Shown here: one piece after another, positions 53,869 to 63,570 of the stretch
How positions within the stretch are numbered: position 1 is the stretch's first letter
Layout of the letters: every line of letters starts with the position of its first letter
Origin: G963555815 sp965249615 [NCBI: bacterium]
GTDB taxonomy: Bacteria > UBA8248 > JACPRG01
Direction of reading: 5' to 3'
DNA length: 64,000 bases
Assembly: GCA_965249615.1 (NCBI GenBank)
Contig: CBDFMI010000006.1
Coordinates: 186,001 to 250,000, forward strand
Program-made: the position numbers and the translations under genes
The notes under the pieces: generated by a model
Databases searched by the model: none
What the model was told of the DNA's origin: nothing
What the model saw: the letters and a program-made list of their open reading frames with translations, nothing else

Positions 53869-55818
53869 TCAGCTCTCACCGGCCCCCCCTTCAAAGGGAC
53901 CGGGGTCCGCCTCCAGGAGGTCTCCCATCCGGGCCACACTGTATCCTCCCATCGCTTCCACCTTCTTTTGAAAAGCCGGGGTGCGAAGGAGTTGAAGGAG
54001 AGGTTTCAGGAGGGCGATTTCCAGGAAATCCCTCGGGATGACCAGATCGTAACGCTCCCAACCCACAGGGATGAAATCAAGACCCAGGGTTGTGGCGGCG
54101 GCGAGCACGCCCAGGCCCACGTCGGCGCTCTGGCTTGCGACGGCGGCCGCGAGGGCCATATGGGTCGTGGCGATTCGATGGTAGCCGGAGATCTGACGGG
54201 GGTCTAACCCGAGCTCACCCAGCTTGTGCTCAAGGAGGACGCGGGTCCCGGCGCCCCGTTGTCGATTGATGAATTGTACGTCGGGCCGAACGAGGTCCTC
54301 CACGCTTTTTATGCCCTTGGGGTTTCCCGAAGGCACGATGAGCCCCTGTTGACGGTAGACGAACTGGAGCACCGCCATCTGGCCCGGCTCGAAATACTTG
54401 CGAAGGGTGGGGAAATTGTACTCCCCGGTCTCGGGGTCCAGGAGATGGGAGCCGGCGAGATGAGCCTCCCCCCGTTTGATGGCAAGGAGCCCATCCAGGC
54501 TCCCCATGGGGGCTTTAGAGAGAGTCGTCCCGGGAGAAACCTCCCGGAGAGAAGTCGCCAACACGTCGAGAGCCATGTCGTGACTTCCCGTGAAGAGGAT
54601 ATTCGACTCGATCTCGTGAGGATCCCGGAAGAGCTCCACCTCCACCTCTCGCCCCTGCTCTATGCCCTCGGAATTGCCCGGGATCCGGATCACCCCGTCG
54701 GCCTCGGCCAGGGAGGTGGTCAGGGAAGCGCCGCGGGAAAGAGGCAGGGCGACGGCCCGACCGTTCACCCGCCCCACCTTGACCCGGACGAGATCGACGA
54801 GCCCGAGCTTGGAGGGAAGCTTTCGGGCCACTGTCGCCTGAATCTTCGCACCCTGGGGTGTGGCGACGCCCATAAGCTTCGCCAAGAGAGGCCGCATGAA
54901 CTCCACGAAGACGACAGCCGCCGAGACGGGAAAACCTGGGCAGCCCATCACAGGCTTTCCCGAGATGGTCCCCAGGATCGTCGGCTGCCCGGGGGCAATG
55001 CCCACTCCGTGCTGAAGCACCTTCCCCAGTTCCTCAAAGACGTGCACCGTATAGTCCTCTGACCCTGCGGAGGAACCGGCGTTGACCACCACCACATCGC
55101 AAGATTCCACGGCCTGGCTCACCGCCGCCTTCAGGGATTCATAGTCGTCCCGGACGATGGGGTGAGGGACCCATTCGGCCCCCCATTCCCGGACGAAGCT
55201 CCCAAGCATGCGGGAGTTGAACTCGATGATGTCCCCGGGCTTCAAAGAGCCGCCAGGCTGGACCAGCTCGGTCCCGGTCGGGATCACGGCCACCCGCGGC
55301 CGTCGGCGAACCGGGATGTGAGTCAATCCCCCCGCCATAAGGGCCCCCACATCGTGGGATCGGATGCGGTGTCCCGGCGGCAGGATGAGCTGAGAGGCCA
55401 CGAGATCCTCTCCCATGGTCCTCACGTGCTGCCAAGGGGCGACCGAGGCCATGATCTCAATGTCGTCCTTCCCGTGGGGTTGGATGTTCTCGATCATGAT
55501 GACGGCGTCGGTCCCCTCAGGGAGCGGGTCTCCCGTGTCCAGATAGAAGGCCTCCTGGTCCACCTTGAGAGTGAGGGGGTGGCCCTCTCCGGCCCCGACG
55601 GTGTCCTGGGACCGAACCGCAGCGCCATCCATCGCCGCCGCGTGGTAGTGGGGGGAAGAGATCTGGGCATGAAGGGGGGCCCCGGTGATGCGTCCCAGGC
55701 TTTCCTCCACGGGGACCGTCTCCGTCGGAATCGGACTTGGGACGGCCACTGCGTTGAGGAAGAGGGGGAGGGCGTTCTCCAGCGGCATCCGGTCGATATA
55801 GATTCGGCGATCTTTCAT
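53869..55818 (-). CDS. MoeA-like molybdopterin protein fused to a periplasmic-binding-like domain
   Basis: I start at the ATG at 55818 (649 residues), after AAGGAG. Residues 1 to about 400 are MoeA: IYIDRMPLENALPLF, HAAAMDGAAVRSQDT, ADAVIMIENIQP, VAVIPTGTELVQPG, VVNAGSSAGSEDY and GCPGFPVSAAVVFVEF. The last 240 residues (NILFTGSHDMALDVLATSL to GDLLEADPG) resemble the PBP-type domain of LysR/ModE-like proteins (PBP_like_2). Such fusions are known in delta-proteobacteria-like genomes. It would bind molybdate-related ligand and molybdopterin. It lies before a second moeA, transcribed in the same direction. Confidence 0.9.
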   Translation of the reverse strand: MKDRRIYIDRMPLENALPLFLNAVAVPSPIPTETVPVEESLGRITGAPLHAQISSPHYHAAAMDGAAVRSQDTVGAGEGHPLTLKVDQEAFYLDTGDPLPEGTDAVIMIENIQPHGKDDIEIMASVAPWQHVRTMGEDLVASQLILPPGHRIRSHDVGALMAGGLTHIPVRRRPRVAVIPTGTELVQPGGSLKPGDIIEFNSRMLGSFVREWGAEWVPHPIVRDDYESLKAAVSQAVESCDVVVVNAGSSAGSEDYTVHVFEELGKVLQHGVGIAPGQPTILGTISGKPVMGCPGFPVSAAVVFVEFMRPLLAKLMGVATPQGAKIQATVARKLPSKLGLVDLVRVKVGRVNGRAVALPLSRGASLTTSLAEADGVIRIPGNSEGIEQGREVEVELFRDPHEIESNILFTGSHDMALDVLATSLREVSPGTTLSKAPMGSLDGLLAIKRGEAHLAGSHLLDPETGEYNFPTLRKYFEPGQMAVLQFVYRQQGLIVPSGNPKGIKSVEDLVRPDVQFINRQRGAGTRVLLEHKLGELGLDPRQISGYHRIATTHMALAAAVASQSADVGLGVLAAATTLGLDFIPVGWERYDLVIPRDFLEIALLKPLLQLLRTPAFQKKVEAMGGYSVARMGDLLEADPGPFEGGAGES

Positions 55819-55889
55819 CGGTGACTCCTTCATCACGGCCTAATCAGAATTTCTGGCCCTCGGGGGCTCAGAACCCCGGTGTCCGGGAT

Positions 55890-57116
55890 TCAGAAAGAGT
55901 ACACCGGGACCTGCTTGCCCTCGGCGACCCCCTCCTCATCGAACCCGACGATGATGAACCCATCGGCCTTCACCATGGTGGAGATCATGCCGGAGCTTCC
56001 CAGGACCGGATGGGCCAGGAGCTTTCCGTCTTTCTTTTCTAGGCGGACGCGAATGTAGTCCTCCCTGCCTGGGGCTGATGGGATGTTCCGGGTCAGAGTG
56101 GCCTCAGCCAGGGGGCCAGAGGGTTTGAGAGGTCGCCCTCCGATTCGGTGAAGCACGGGTTTGATGAAAACCTGAAAGACCATCATGTTGGAGGCGGGGT
56201 GTCCAGGGACTCCGATGACGGGCTTTTTTCCCACCCGCCCAAAGATGAGGGGTTTCCCCGGCTTAATGGAGACCCCGTGGATGAGCACCCCGGGAGCCCC
56301 CATAGAATTGATGACGTCAACGCTGTAGTCCCGGCGGCCCATGGAGCTCCCCCCAGAGAGGAGGACCATGTCGCACGACTCCAAAGCCCCCCGGACCTTC
56401 TCCTTTAGCGCCGCCTCGTCGTCCTTCACAATACCGAGGGGCACGGAGATGCCACCCGCTTCTGTCGTGAGGGCGCTCAGGGTGAAGCGGTTAATGTCCC
56501 GGATCTGGCCGGGGCCGGGGTTCTCAGAGGGGTCCACGATTTCATCGCCCGTGGCGAAGATGGCGACCCGGGGTTTTCGGTAGACCGTCACCTCCGTGAT
56601 CCCCAGGCCCGAGAGGGCGCCCAGCTCCTGAGGGCGAAGGACGTCTCCTGCGTGGATGACCACCTGCCCCTCGGCGATGTCCTGTCCGACGTGGATCATG
56701 TTCCCACCCGGCGCGGCGACCCGCATCACCCCGATGAGGGAGTCATCGACGACGTTGACGTATTCATCCATGACGACCGCGTCGGCGCCGTCTGGCATCA
56801 TGCCGCCTGTGTAGATCCTGGCCGCCTGACCCCCGCCCACCTTGACCTTCGGGACCTCTCCCATTCGGACCTCCCCCATCAGATTGAATTCGATGGGAGA
56901 ACCCTCACTGGCCCCGGTGGTGTCCGCAGCCATCACGGCGAATCCGTCCATGGTGGACCGGCTAAAATCAGGGAGGTTGACGGGGGAAAGGATGTCCTGG
57001 GCAGCGACCCTTCCGAGGGCCTCCGGCACAGGGACCGACTCGGTCGAAAGAGGCTCGAACTCCGGGATGAGGGCCAAGACCTCGGCCGGCGCGGCGACTT
57101 TAAAGAAATCCTTCAT
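55890..57116 (-). CDS. moeA: Molybdopterin molybdenumtransferase MoeA
   Basis: 408 residues, complete MoeA: LGRVAAQDILSPVNLPDFSRSTMDG, RIYTGGMMPDGADAVVMDEY, VAIFATGDEIVDPSENPGPGQI, LLSGGSSMGRRDYSVDVI and IGVPGHPASNMMVFQVF. Inserts molybdenum into adenylated molybdopterin. The fused paralogue lies immediately downstream (54 bp), so both products may serve different steps or metals. Confidence 0.95.
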   Translation of the reverse strand: MKDFFKVAAPAEVLALIPEFEPLSTESVPVPEALGRVAAQDILSPVNLPDFSRSTMDGFAVMAADTTGASEGSPIEFNLMGEVRMGEVPKVKVGGGQAARIYTGGMMPDGADAVVMDEYVNVVDDSLIGVMRVAAPGGNMIHVGQDIAEGQVVIHAGDVLRPQELGALSGLGITEVTVYRKPRVAIFATGDEIVDPSENPGPGQIRDINRFTLSALTTEAGGISVPLGIVKDDEAALKEKVRGALESCDMVLLSGGSSMGRRDYSVDVINSMGAPGVLIHGVSIKPGKPLIFGRVGKKPVIGVPGHPASNMMVFQVFIKPVLHRIGGRPLKPSGPLAEATLTRNIPSAPGREDYIRVRLEKKDGKLLAHPVLGSSGMISTMVKADGFIIVGFDEEGVAEGKQVPVYSF

Positions 57117-57173
57117 GGCTTATCTTTCACGCTGAGAACGCCCAAGGAGAAAAACCCGCGCGATTCATGCATC

Positions 57174-57398
57174 TCAGGTCTTCTTGGGGTCCCCTCCCTG
57201 CGTCTTTACCGTCTTCTCTTCGATCTCAGATGGTTCCCCCTCATTCTCCTTACCCGTATCCTGGCCCGAGGCCCCCTTCCTGAAGTTGCGGATGGCCTTT
57301 CCAAGGCCGCCCCCGATCTCCGGAAGCCTTCTCGCGCCGAAGATAACGACAACAACGAGCAAGATGATGAGAAGTTCCGTCATCCCAAGGCCAAACAT
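57174..57398 (-). CDS. tatA: Twin-arginine translocase subunit TatA/TatE
   Basis: 74 residues from the ATG at 57398, which follows GAGGAGG; the longer frame is discarded. [39 protein letters not shown] is the classic TatA helix, hinge with FG and amphipathic helix, then a charged tail. It forms the pore of Tat export for folded, often molybdenum-containing, proteins, which suits the moeA genes next to it. Confidence 0.95.
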   Translation of the reverse strand: MFGLGMTELLIILLVVVVIFGARRLPEIGGGLGKAIRNFRKGASGQDTGKENEGEPSEIEEKTVKTQGGDPKKT

Positions 57399-57408
57399 GG
57401 AGTCCTCC

Positions 57409-58602
57409 TCAACCGCCCTTTTGGTCCAGATAGACCCCCTGGGCGGCGGCAAGACCCTGACCCACCTCTTTCAGGGAACCCAGATCCTGCAAGAGGGACT
57501 CTAGGGCCGAGAAGAAATACATGACATTTCGCCTGGTGGAGGCATAACCCATGAGGCCGATACGCCAGATCTGCCCGGCGATGGGCCCCAGCCCTCCCCC
57601 CACCTCTAAATTGAACTCACGAAGAAGGCGCCTTCGCAGAGGAGCGTCCTCCATGCTTTCTTTTAGGCGAACCGTCGTCAGGCTGGGGAGGCGACAGTCT
57701 CTGTCCGCGAACAGCTCTAGGCCCAGGGCCTCGAGCCCAGCCCGAAGGGCGGAGGCGTTTTTGGCGTGACGCTGCCACCGGTTCTCCAGCTCCTCTTCCG
57801 CCAAGATCCTCAGGGCCTCCCTCAGACCGTAGACCATCGCCGCGGGACCCGTGTGATGATAGACACGCTTCTCGTTCCAATAATCCTTGATAAGAGAAAG
57901 GTCGAGATAATAAGAGGCCGGCTTGCGCCGCCGTTCCGCCATGACGCCCAAGGCCCGGTCATTCAGGGTTAAAGGGGCCATTCCAGGGGGGCAGCCCAGG
58001 CACTTCTGAGACCCACTGTAGCAGATGTCAATCCCCCACGCGTCCACGTAAAGGGGGCACCCGCCAAGAGAGGTCACAGCGTCAACGAGAAAGAGAGGGC
58101 CGCATTCCTGACAGAGCTGGCCGATCCCATCCAGGGGCTGGCGCACCCCCGTCGAGGTCTCTGCGTGGATGAGGGCGAAGAGCTTGGCGTCGGAATGCTT
58201 TCGAAGGGCCTCTTCGATGACTTCGGTGGGGAAGGCCTTCCCCCACTCCTGGTCCAGGCGAACCACGCGGGCGCCATAGCGCTCGGCCATGTCACACATG
58301 CGCCCCCCGAAGAAGCCGTTGACGGCGATGATGACCTTGTCTTCGGGCTCAATGAGGCTCCCAAGACAGGAGTCCATGCCCGAAAAGCCTGTTCCTTGAA
58401 CCGGAAAGGTGGCCTCGTTTTGGGTTTGAAAGGTATAGCGAAGGAGTTCCACCACGTCCTGCATGGTCTGCTGGTAATCCGGGTCCATGTAGCCGAGGAC
58501 CGGTGTATTCATGGCCCGAAGGACACGCGGATCGGCCGTGCTGGGGCCAGGACCCAGGAGGATGCGTTCAGAAAATCTGAGATCAGAGCAATCCACGCTC
58601 AA
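57409..58602 (-). CDS. Alanine/serine-glyoxylate aminotransferase family protein
   Basis: 397 residues, fold-type I PLP enzyme: [18 protein letters not shown], the substrate loop [55 protein letters not shown] and the PLP lysine in [20 protein letters not shown]. The family includes serine-glyoxylate and alanine-glyoxylate transaminases. Together with the glycerate 2-kinase and enolase at 34742-37414 it could feed a serine-to-phosphoenolpyruvate route (inference). No genes of that route adjoin it. Confidence 0.92.
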   Translation of the reverse strand: MSVDCSDLRFSERILLGPGPSTADPRVLRAMNTPVLGYMDPDYQQTMQDVVELLRYTFQTQNEATFPVQGTGFSGMDSCLGSLIEPEDKVIIAVNGFFGGRMCDMAERYGARVVRLDQEWGKAFPTEVIEEALRKHSDAKLFALIHAETSTGVRQPLDGIGQLCQECGPLFLVDAVTSLGGCPLYVDAWGIDICYSGSQKCLGCPPGMAPLTLNDRALGVMAERRRKPASYYLDLSLIKDYWNEKRVYHHTGPAAMVYGLREALRILAEEELENRWQRHAKNASALRAGLEALGLELFADRDCRLPSLTTVRLKESMEDAPLRRRLLREFNLEVGGGLGPIAGQIWRIGLMGYASTRRNVMYFFSALESLLQDLGSLKEVGQGLAAAQGVYLDQKGG

Positions 58603-58763
58603 AATGCCCCAAAGGACGGGAAAACAGCGCCTTTAATCTATTCTGGCTTCATAAAGATAGTTTTCACTATAGAGGAAATCCACTAAAAGTCAAAGCGCTG
58701 CGGGCTTCCCGCCCCTTTTCACCCACTCCTCTTCGTATAGTGGCCCGAAGAGGGCAATAGAGG

Positions 58764-58871
58764 ATGGGGCCGCAGTTTGACGTGGTGGGGATCGGCCTCA
58801 ATTCCGTGGATTTCCTCGAACGAAGAAGACTGGCTGGGGGGTGGGGGAGTGGGGGGGCAGTCGAGGGCTAA
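58764..58871 (+). pseudogene. Remnant of a PfkB-type sugar kinase gene
   Basis: A frame from the ATG at 58764, after GAGG, reads MGPQFDVVGIGLNSVDFL, the usual N-terminus of PfkB-family kinases, and then breaks into a low-complexity G/W-rich tail with a stop at 58871. The rest of the kinase is absent; the convergent CBS protein gene occupies the space. The stretch 58603-58763 holds nothing else recognisable. Confidence 0.6.
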
Positions 58872-60127
58872 GGGTTTCTAGCCTGTTCAGCCCCCGGGGG
58901 AAGGCGGCGCACCCGCACCTCTTTCACGTTCTTCGATGTGGCGTAAACGACCGTCAGCTCAAGACCAGAGGACCGCAGCACCTCGCCGGGTCGTGGGATG
59001 CGCTCCAGGTGGGTCGTGATGTACCCCGCCAGGGTCTCGTAGGAACCCTTGGGGATCTGGAGCCCCAGTTCCTCATTGATGGCGTCCACCTCCATCCGGG
59101 CCTTGATAAGAAAGGAGCCGTCCGGCAGCCGATAATATTGTTTGATCTCGGTCTCAAACTCGTCCTGTATCTCCCCCACGATTTCCTCTAGAAGGTCCTC
59201 CACCGTCACGATCCCGATGCTCCCCCCATACTCGTCCACCACCACTGCCAGGTTCTCCCCCCGTTCCTCCAAGGCCCGGAGGAGGTCGTCGGCCCGCATG
59301 GATTCAGGAACGTAAAAAACCGGTCGAACGATCCCCTTCAGGTTCTGCTCCTCGGGGGGGAGGGTGAGCACGTCAAAGGCGTTCACTATCCCGACGATGT
59401 TGTGGACCCGCTCCTGATAGATGGGGATACGGGAGTAACCTTTTTCCTCCATCTTGGCCACGACGTCCTCCACCCCGGCCGTCTCGGGGACGGCCACGAC
59501 CTCTACCATGGGGACCATGGCTTCCCGGGCCGTCGTGTTTCCAAAAGTGAAGATCCGGTGGATCATGCGCCGCTCCTCGGCCTTGACGTCCCCTCCGCGG
59601 CTGGTCGTCCGGAGCATCAGGTTGAGCTCCTCCCGGGTCACGAAGGGGAGATCCTCTCGCTCGGAGCGCCGAAGGAGCCCCACCGTCACTCGACTGACGA
59701 GGAAAATCACGGGATAAAGAAGGCGCGAGGCAAACCAGACCACATAGGCGGCTTTGGGGGCAATCCTATCGGCCTGCTGCTGGAAAAGGCTCTTCGGCAC
59801 GATCTCTCCGAGGACGAGGAGGAAGGGAGAGAGAATAAGAAGGGTCACGAGCTCCCCGTATTGAGGACCCACCCATTGCAGCATGAGGACCGTTCCCAGA
59901 GTCACGTTGGTGACGAATGCAACATTGTGGCAGGTGAGGGTGGTGGCCATGAGCCACTCGGGACGCTCAAGCAGCTGAAGCGCCAGCTTTTCCCCCTTCC
60001 CCCCTGCCTCGGCCCGATGGCGGAGACGAATGCGGTCGGCGGCCACCATGGCCAGCTCCGTCCCCGCGAAGAAAAACTCCACCGCCAAACAGAAAACCAT
60101 AATGGAGAGGATGAGAAAAAGAGTCAT
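58868..60127 (-). CDS. CNNM/HlyC-CorC family membrane protein with CBS domains
   Basis: 419 residues: DUF21 membrane domain with the start [25 protein letters not shown], a CBS pair ([22 protein letters not shown] to [20 protein letters not shown], and [22 protein letters not shown] to [21 protein letters not shown]), and the C-terminal CorC_HlyC domain ([20 protein letters not shown]). The family is implicated in Mg2+/Co2+ handling. The start overlaps the stop of the next paralogue by 4 bp. Confidence 0.93.
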   Translation of the reverse strand: MTLFLILSIMVFCLAVEFFFAGTELAMVAADRIRLRHRAEAGGKGEKLALQLLERPEWLMATTLTCHNVAFVTNVTLGTVLMLQWVGPQYGELVTLLILSPFLLVLGEIVPKSLFQQQADRIAPKAAYVVWFASRLLYPVIFLVSRVTVGLLRRSEREDLPFVTREELNLMLRTTSRGGDVKAEERRMIHRIFTFGNTTAREAMVPMVEVVAVPETAGVEDVVAKMEEKGYSRIPIYQERVHNIVGIVNAFDVLTLPPEEQNLKGIVRPVFYVPESMRADDLLRALEERGENLAVVVDEYGGSIGIVTVEDLLEEIVGEIQDEFETEIKQYYRLPDGSFLIKARMEVDAINEELGLQIPKGSYETLAGYITTHLERIPRPGEVLRSSGLELTVVYATSKNVKEVRVRRLPPGAEQARNP

Positions 60128-61173
60128 GATCCAATAGCCTCGAAGGTTTTGAGGTCCTGGCGAGCCTTCCCCTCATTGTTCCCTTCCATCTTGCCGAAGA
60201 GCTCCTTCAGGACATCTTCCATGGTGATCACGCCAGCGAGGTTCCCAAATTCATCCACCACGAGCGCCACGTGGGTCCGCTTCTGCTGAAAATCCTGAAA
60301 GAGGTCGTCCACCCGTTTGCTGGGCGGGATGAAGTAGGGCTCCCGAAGAGGAAGACGATGGCCCCCCCGGTCCGCCGCAAAAGGCCGCCTCACGAGGCCC
60401 AGCAGGTCTTTTGTGTAGAGGACGCCGACGATGTTATCGGGATGGTTTCGATAGACGGGGATTCGCGAAAAAGGATTTTTCTTAATGGCTTCCAGGATCT
60501 CGGAGAGTCCCAGATTGTAGGAGAGAAGGAAGATGTCCCGCCGGGGCACCATGATGTCAGAGACCAGCGTCTCGCCCAACTCAAAGACACTGTGGATCAT
60601 CTGCCGCTCCCCTTCCTCAATTTCCCCCTCCTCGAGTCCCATATCCACCAGACTTCTGAACTCGTCCTCCATGATGATGTTCTCTGGGGGCCGCGCTCCT
60701 CCCCCAAAGGCCCGAAGGAGGCCCTCGGAGGCGTGGCGAAAGACCCAGCGAAGCGGGGTAATCACCAGGGAGAAGAGGGTAATGGGCCTGGCCACCAGAC
60801 GCGAGGTCGACTCCGGGCGCATGAGGGCCAGGGTCTTCGGCGTGATCTCCCCAAAAAGCATGAGGATCGGCGTCATGATGAGAACGGCCACCCACCTCCT
60901 GGTCTCTCCCAGCCACGAGAAGACGAGGGAAACGGCGATGGCTGACATCGCGATATTCACCATCTCATTTCCGACGAGGATGGAGATGATGAGCCGGCGG
61001 GGACGGGCGAGGAGGTCGGAGATGACCTCCGCCACCGAGAGCCCCCGCTTCTTCAGCTGCTCCAGCCGAGCACGCCTCAGAGAGAAGAGGCTGGCCTCCG
61101 AAGCCGAGAAAAAGGCTGACAGACCCAGAAAAAGAAAGAAGAGGACAAGTCGAATGAGGAGAGAAGTCTCCAT
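60124..61173 (-). CDS. CNNM/HlyC-CorC family membrane protein with CBS domains, second paralogue
   Basis: 349 residues with the same DUF21-CBS layout: LVLFFLFLGLSAFFSASEASLF, EITPKTLALMRPE, then VSDIMVPRRDIFLLSYNLG and VGVLYTKDLLGLV, and FIPPSKRVDDLFQDFQQKRTHVALV. It lacks the C-terminal CorC_HlyC domain seen in the neighbour. The two form a tandem, divergent pair and may act as a heteromer (inference). Confidence 0.92.
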   Translation of the reverse strand: METSLLIRLVLFFLFLGLSAFFSASEASLFSLRRARLEQLKKRGLSVAEVISDLLARPRRLIISILVGNEMVNIAMSAIAVSLVFSWLGETRRWVAVLIMTPILMLFGEITPKTLALMRPESTSRLVARPITLFSLVITPLRWVFRHASEGLLRAFGGGARPPENIIMEDEFRSLVDMGLEEGEIEEGERQMIHSVFELGETLVSDIMVPRRDIFLLSYNLGLSEILEAIKKNPFSRIPVYRNHPDNIVGVLYTKDLLGLVRRPFAADRGGHRLPLREPYFIPPSKRVDDLFQDFQQKRTHVALVVDEFGNLAGVITMEDVLKELFGKMEGNNEGKARQDLKTFEAIGS

Positions 61174-61379
61174 TTACTCACCCCTGCCGTCGAGCGGGCC
61201 CCGGCCAGGAGGCCACCAGTCACTCCCAGGGGCGGACAGACCGATCAGCCGTAGACAGAATCGTTTTTGGGAGGGAATAAGACGGAGGACAGGTAGGGGA
61301 GGGTCAGGACTGGCTGAAACAGGGTCCTCGGATGAAGATATCATCTCAGTGCACCGCTCGGCGCTTACCGAAAGCTCGA

Positions 61380-62249
61380 CTATAGTTCTAGATCCTTCAG
61401 ATAGGACCCAAAAGTCTCTCTCAGGTCCGGGCGCTTGAGGGCGAGCTCCACTGTGGCCTCCAGGAATCCCCGGACGTTTCCAGCGTCGTAGCGCTTTCCC
61501 TCAAATTGAAACCCATATAGGCTCTGGGTCCTCGCCAGGGCCCTCAGTCCTTCCGTCAGTTGGATTTCGCCCCGCCCGTCTGGCGAGGCACTCTTGAGAC
61601 AACCGAAGATCTCGGGCGTTAAGACATAGCGACCGATGACGGTCAGGTTCGAGGGGGCCTTCCCCAAAGCCGGCTTTTCCACGAGATCCCGAATCCGGTG
61701 AAGGCCGTTACCCAGGGGTTCTCCATCGATCACGCCATAGGAACTGAGCTGCTCCTCGGGGAGAGGCTCGACGATCACGACAGGCCCGCCCCGGGCCTCG
61801 AAGACCTCGACGGCCTGACCAATGGCTGGCCGCCTCCCGTCCATAATGTCGTCTCCCAGGAGGACTGCAAAGGGTTCATCTCCCACGACATCCTGGGCGC
61901 AAAGGATGGCGTGGCCAAGGCCAAGGGGCTCCTTCTGTCGGATATAGATGCAGTCCGCCAAGTTCGAGATCCGCCGGACCTCCTCCAGGCGATCCAGCTC
62001 CCCCCGCGCCTCCAGGAACTGTTCAAGCTCTACAGAGATATCAAAATGGTCCTCAATGGCTCGTTTTCCCCGCCCCGTGATGAATACAATCTCCTGAATC
62101 CCCGCGGCAATGGCCTCCTCAACCGCGTACTGGATGAGGGGCTTATCGACCAAGGGGAGCATCTCCTTGGGCGAGGCCTTGGTGACGGGAAGAAATCGGG
62201 TCCCCAGCCCGGCTACCGGAAAGACAGCTTTTTTGACCTTACGAGACAT
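61380..62249 (-). CDS. galU: UTP-glucose-1-phosphate uridylyltransferase
   Basis: I start at the ATG at 62249 (MSRKVKKAVFPVAGLGTRFLP); the frame is open to 62279. The nucleotide-binding loop GLGTRFLPVTKASPKEMLPLVDKPLIQYAVEE, ITGRGKRAIEDHFD, HAILCAQDVVGDEPFAVLLGDDI and the product end GFQFEGKRYDAGNVRGFLEA are GalU hallmarks. UDP-glucose feeds polysaccharide and lipopolysaccharide synthesis, consistent with the surface locus at the other end of the window. About 205 bp separate it from the CBS gene; I see no feature there. Confidence 0.95.
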   Translation of the reverse strand: MSRKVKKAVFPVAGLGTRFLPVTKASPKEMLPLVDKPLIQYAVEEAIAAGIQEIVFITGRGKRAIEDHFDISVELEQFLEARGELDRLEEVRRISNLADCIYIRQKEPLGLGHAILCAQDVVGDEPFAVLLGDDIMDGRRPAIGQAVEVFEARGGPVVIVEPLPEEQLSSYGVIDGEPLGNGLHRIRDLVEKPALGKAPSNLTVIGRYVLTPEIFGCLKSASPDGRGEIQLTEGLRALARTQSLYGFQFEGKRYDAGNVRGFLEATVELALKRPDLRETFGSYLKDLEL

Positions 62250-62483
62250 TCCTATGACCCCATCGTCTAAATCGACCAAGGGGAGAAATCCGAAGGATGC
62301 TTAGATATATATAAGGAAGTCAACTGGCTAATCTTTCACCCACTATACTGGCTCCTCGGGAATCCGTCAACACGGCCTCCGGCTTCACGAATCTTGTTCA
62401 GCAGATAAATCAAGCCCCTGGTGAGGGGACGGACGAACCTTGTGAAGGGTAATCAGATGAGTCCCGGTCCCGCACATCAGGGC

Positions 62484-63343
62484 TCAAAAGCGAAAGCCTA
62501 CTTGGACACCCACCTCCTCGGGACCCACAAGGGGGACGATGACGAACCGGCTGTTTCCCTCACCCCGGTGAAGCCTCTCCACGGCGTATCCCACAACGGT
62601 CCCAAGGGCGGCGCCAAAGAAGGTGTCCGAAAGAAAGTGTTTGTCCTTCTGGAGACGGGAAAGGGCAACGAAACTGGCGGCCAGGTAGGCCGGAAGCCCT
62701 GCCTTGTGGCCAAACCGACTGTCCAGCATGGCGGAAAAGGCGAAAGGCCTGAGGCGTGAGCTGAGGGAAAAGAGAGGGTGTTGCTGTTATTGGGCCGCTC
62801 ACGTTGGGTGGTGACCTTTAGGATGGCGGTGGCCACCCCCGTTATGGAGAGACCCTCAATGAAGATCTCGCCCGATTTGGCCAGACCCCGGTGATCGAGG
62901 GCTTCTCCCACCCCATAAGTGACCCCTGCAAGGCCAAAGAGAGTCGCCCCTTGGCCAAGCCAATCCCCCACCGTTCGGGCCGTCCGGCCGATGGGTCGCT
63001 CGTCTTGAAAGTAGTCCCGGATGTCGTTGTCCGAGGCCAGGAGAGCGCCGGTGGCTACGCCAGCGATGGCCAGAATGGCTAGGTTTCGACCGAAAAAGGA
63101 TTTTTGGGCGCCTTGCAGAAGGTGTCTTGGAAAGGTGTCGACGAAGTGGTCTCTCATCCTGATGGCGGGGCCGGGGCCGGGCCCAGGTGCCTCTTCGTTC
63201 TGGCTGAGCAAAAGCGGCTCGGCAAGGATGAGACGGGCTTGGGGCGTCGAGCCCTGGCGGACGACGAGGTCTTCTTCAAAGGCAAAGGTGGGGGAGGATG
63301 AGAAAAGCAGGATGACGGCCGCCGCCAGACCCACCCATGCCAT
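62484..63343 (-). pseudogene. PAP2-family phosphatase with signal peptide, frameshifted
   Basis: The protein starts MAWVGLAAAVILLFSSSPTFAFEE (signal peptide), and has the first PAP2 motif K-x6-RP (KVTTQRERP) and the second FPSAHAS. The frame is lost just after it, near 62745. The continuation in the next frame, AMLDSRFGHKAGLPAYLAASFVALSRLQKDKHFLSDTFFG with SR-x5-H-x3-D, supplies the third motif and ends at 62484. A single missing base explains the break. Without a sequencing error the enzyme would be inactive. It may dephosphorylate undecaprenyl pyrophosphate or lipid phosphates. Confidence 0.8.
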
Positions 63344-63474
63344 CTTTGGGAATATGCGCAGGGGTTTTCCCTCCTCTGACGTGAAGTCGTCTAGGGTCTT
63401 TCTCTCAACCCCCTATTTTCCTTGAGGTTGCAAGGAAAATAAGCTTACAAGGTTCGAGGTTTTATACACCGTGT

Positions 63475-63502
63475 GAATCCTTTTGGAAAGAAACGGATCC
63501 AA
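63475..63502 (+). promoter_or_regulatory. Weak ECF-type promoter match upstream of the sigma factor gene
   Basis: GAATCC at 63475-63480 is the same -35 as in P1-P3, followed at 16 bp by ATCCAA, a poor match to GTCTAA. If real, it would mean autoregulation of the sigma gene. Low confidence. Confidence 0.25.
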
Positions 63503-63570
63503 CACAATAGGACATTCTATAGGGTGTGCCGCCCGAAGGATGGGGGTAAAATAGAAGGCCATGGGGCGTG

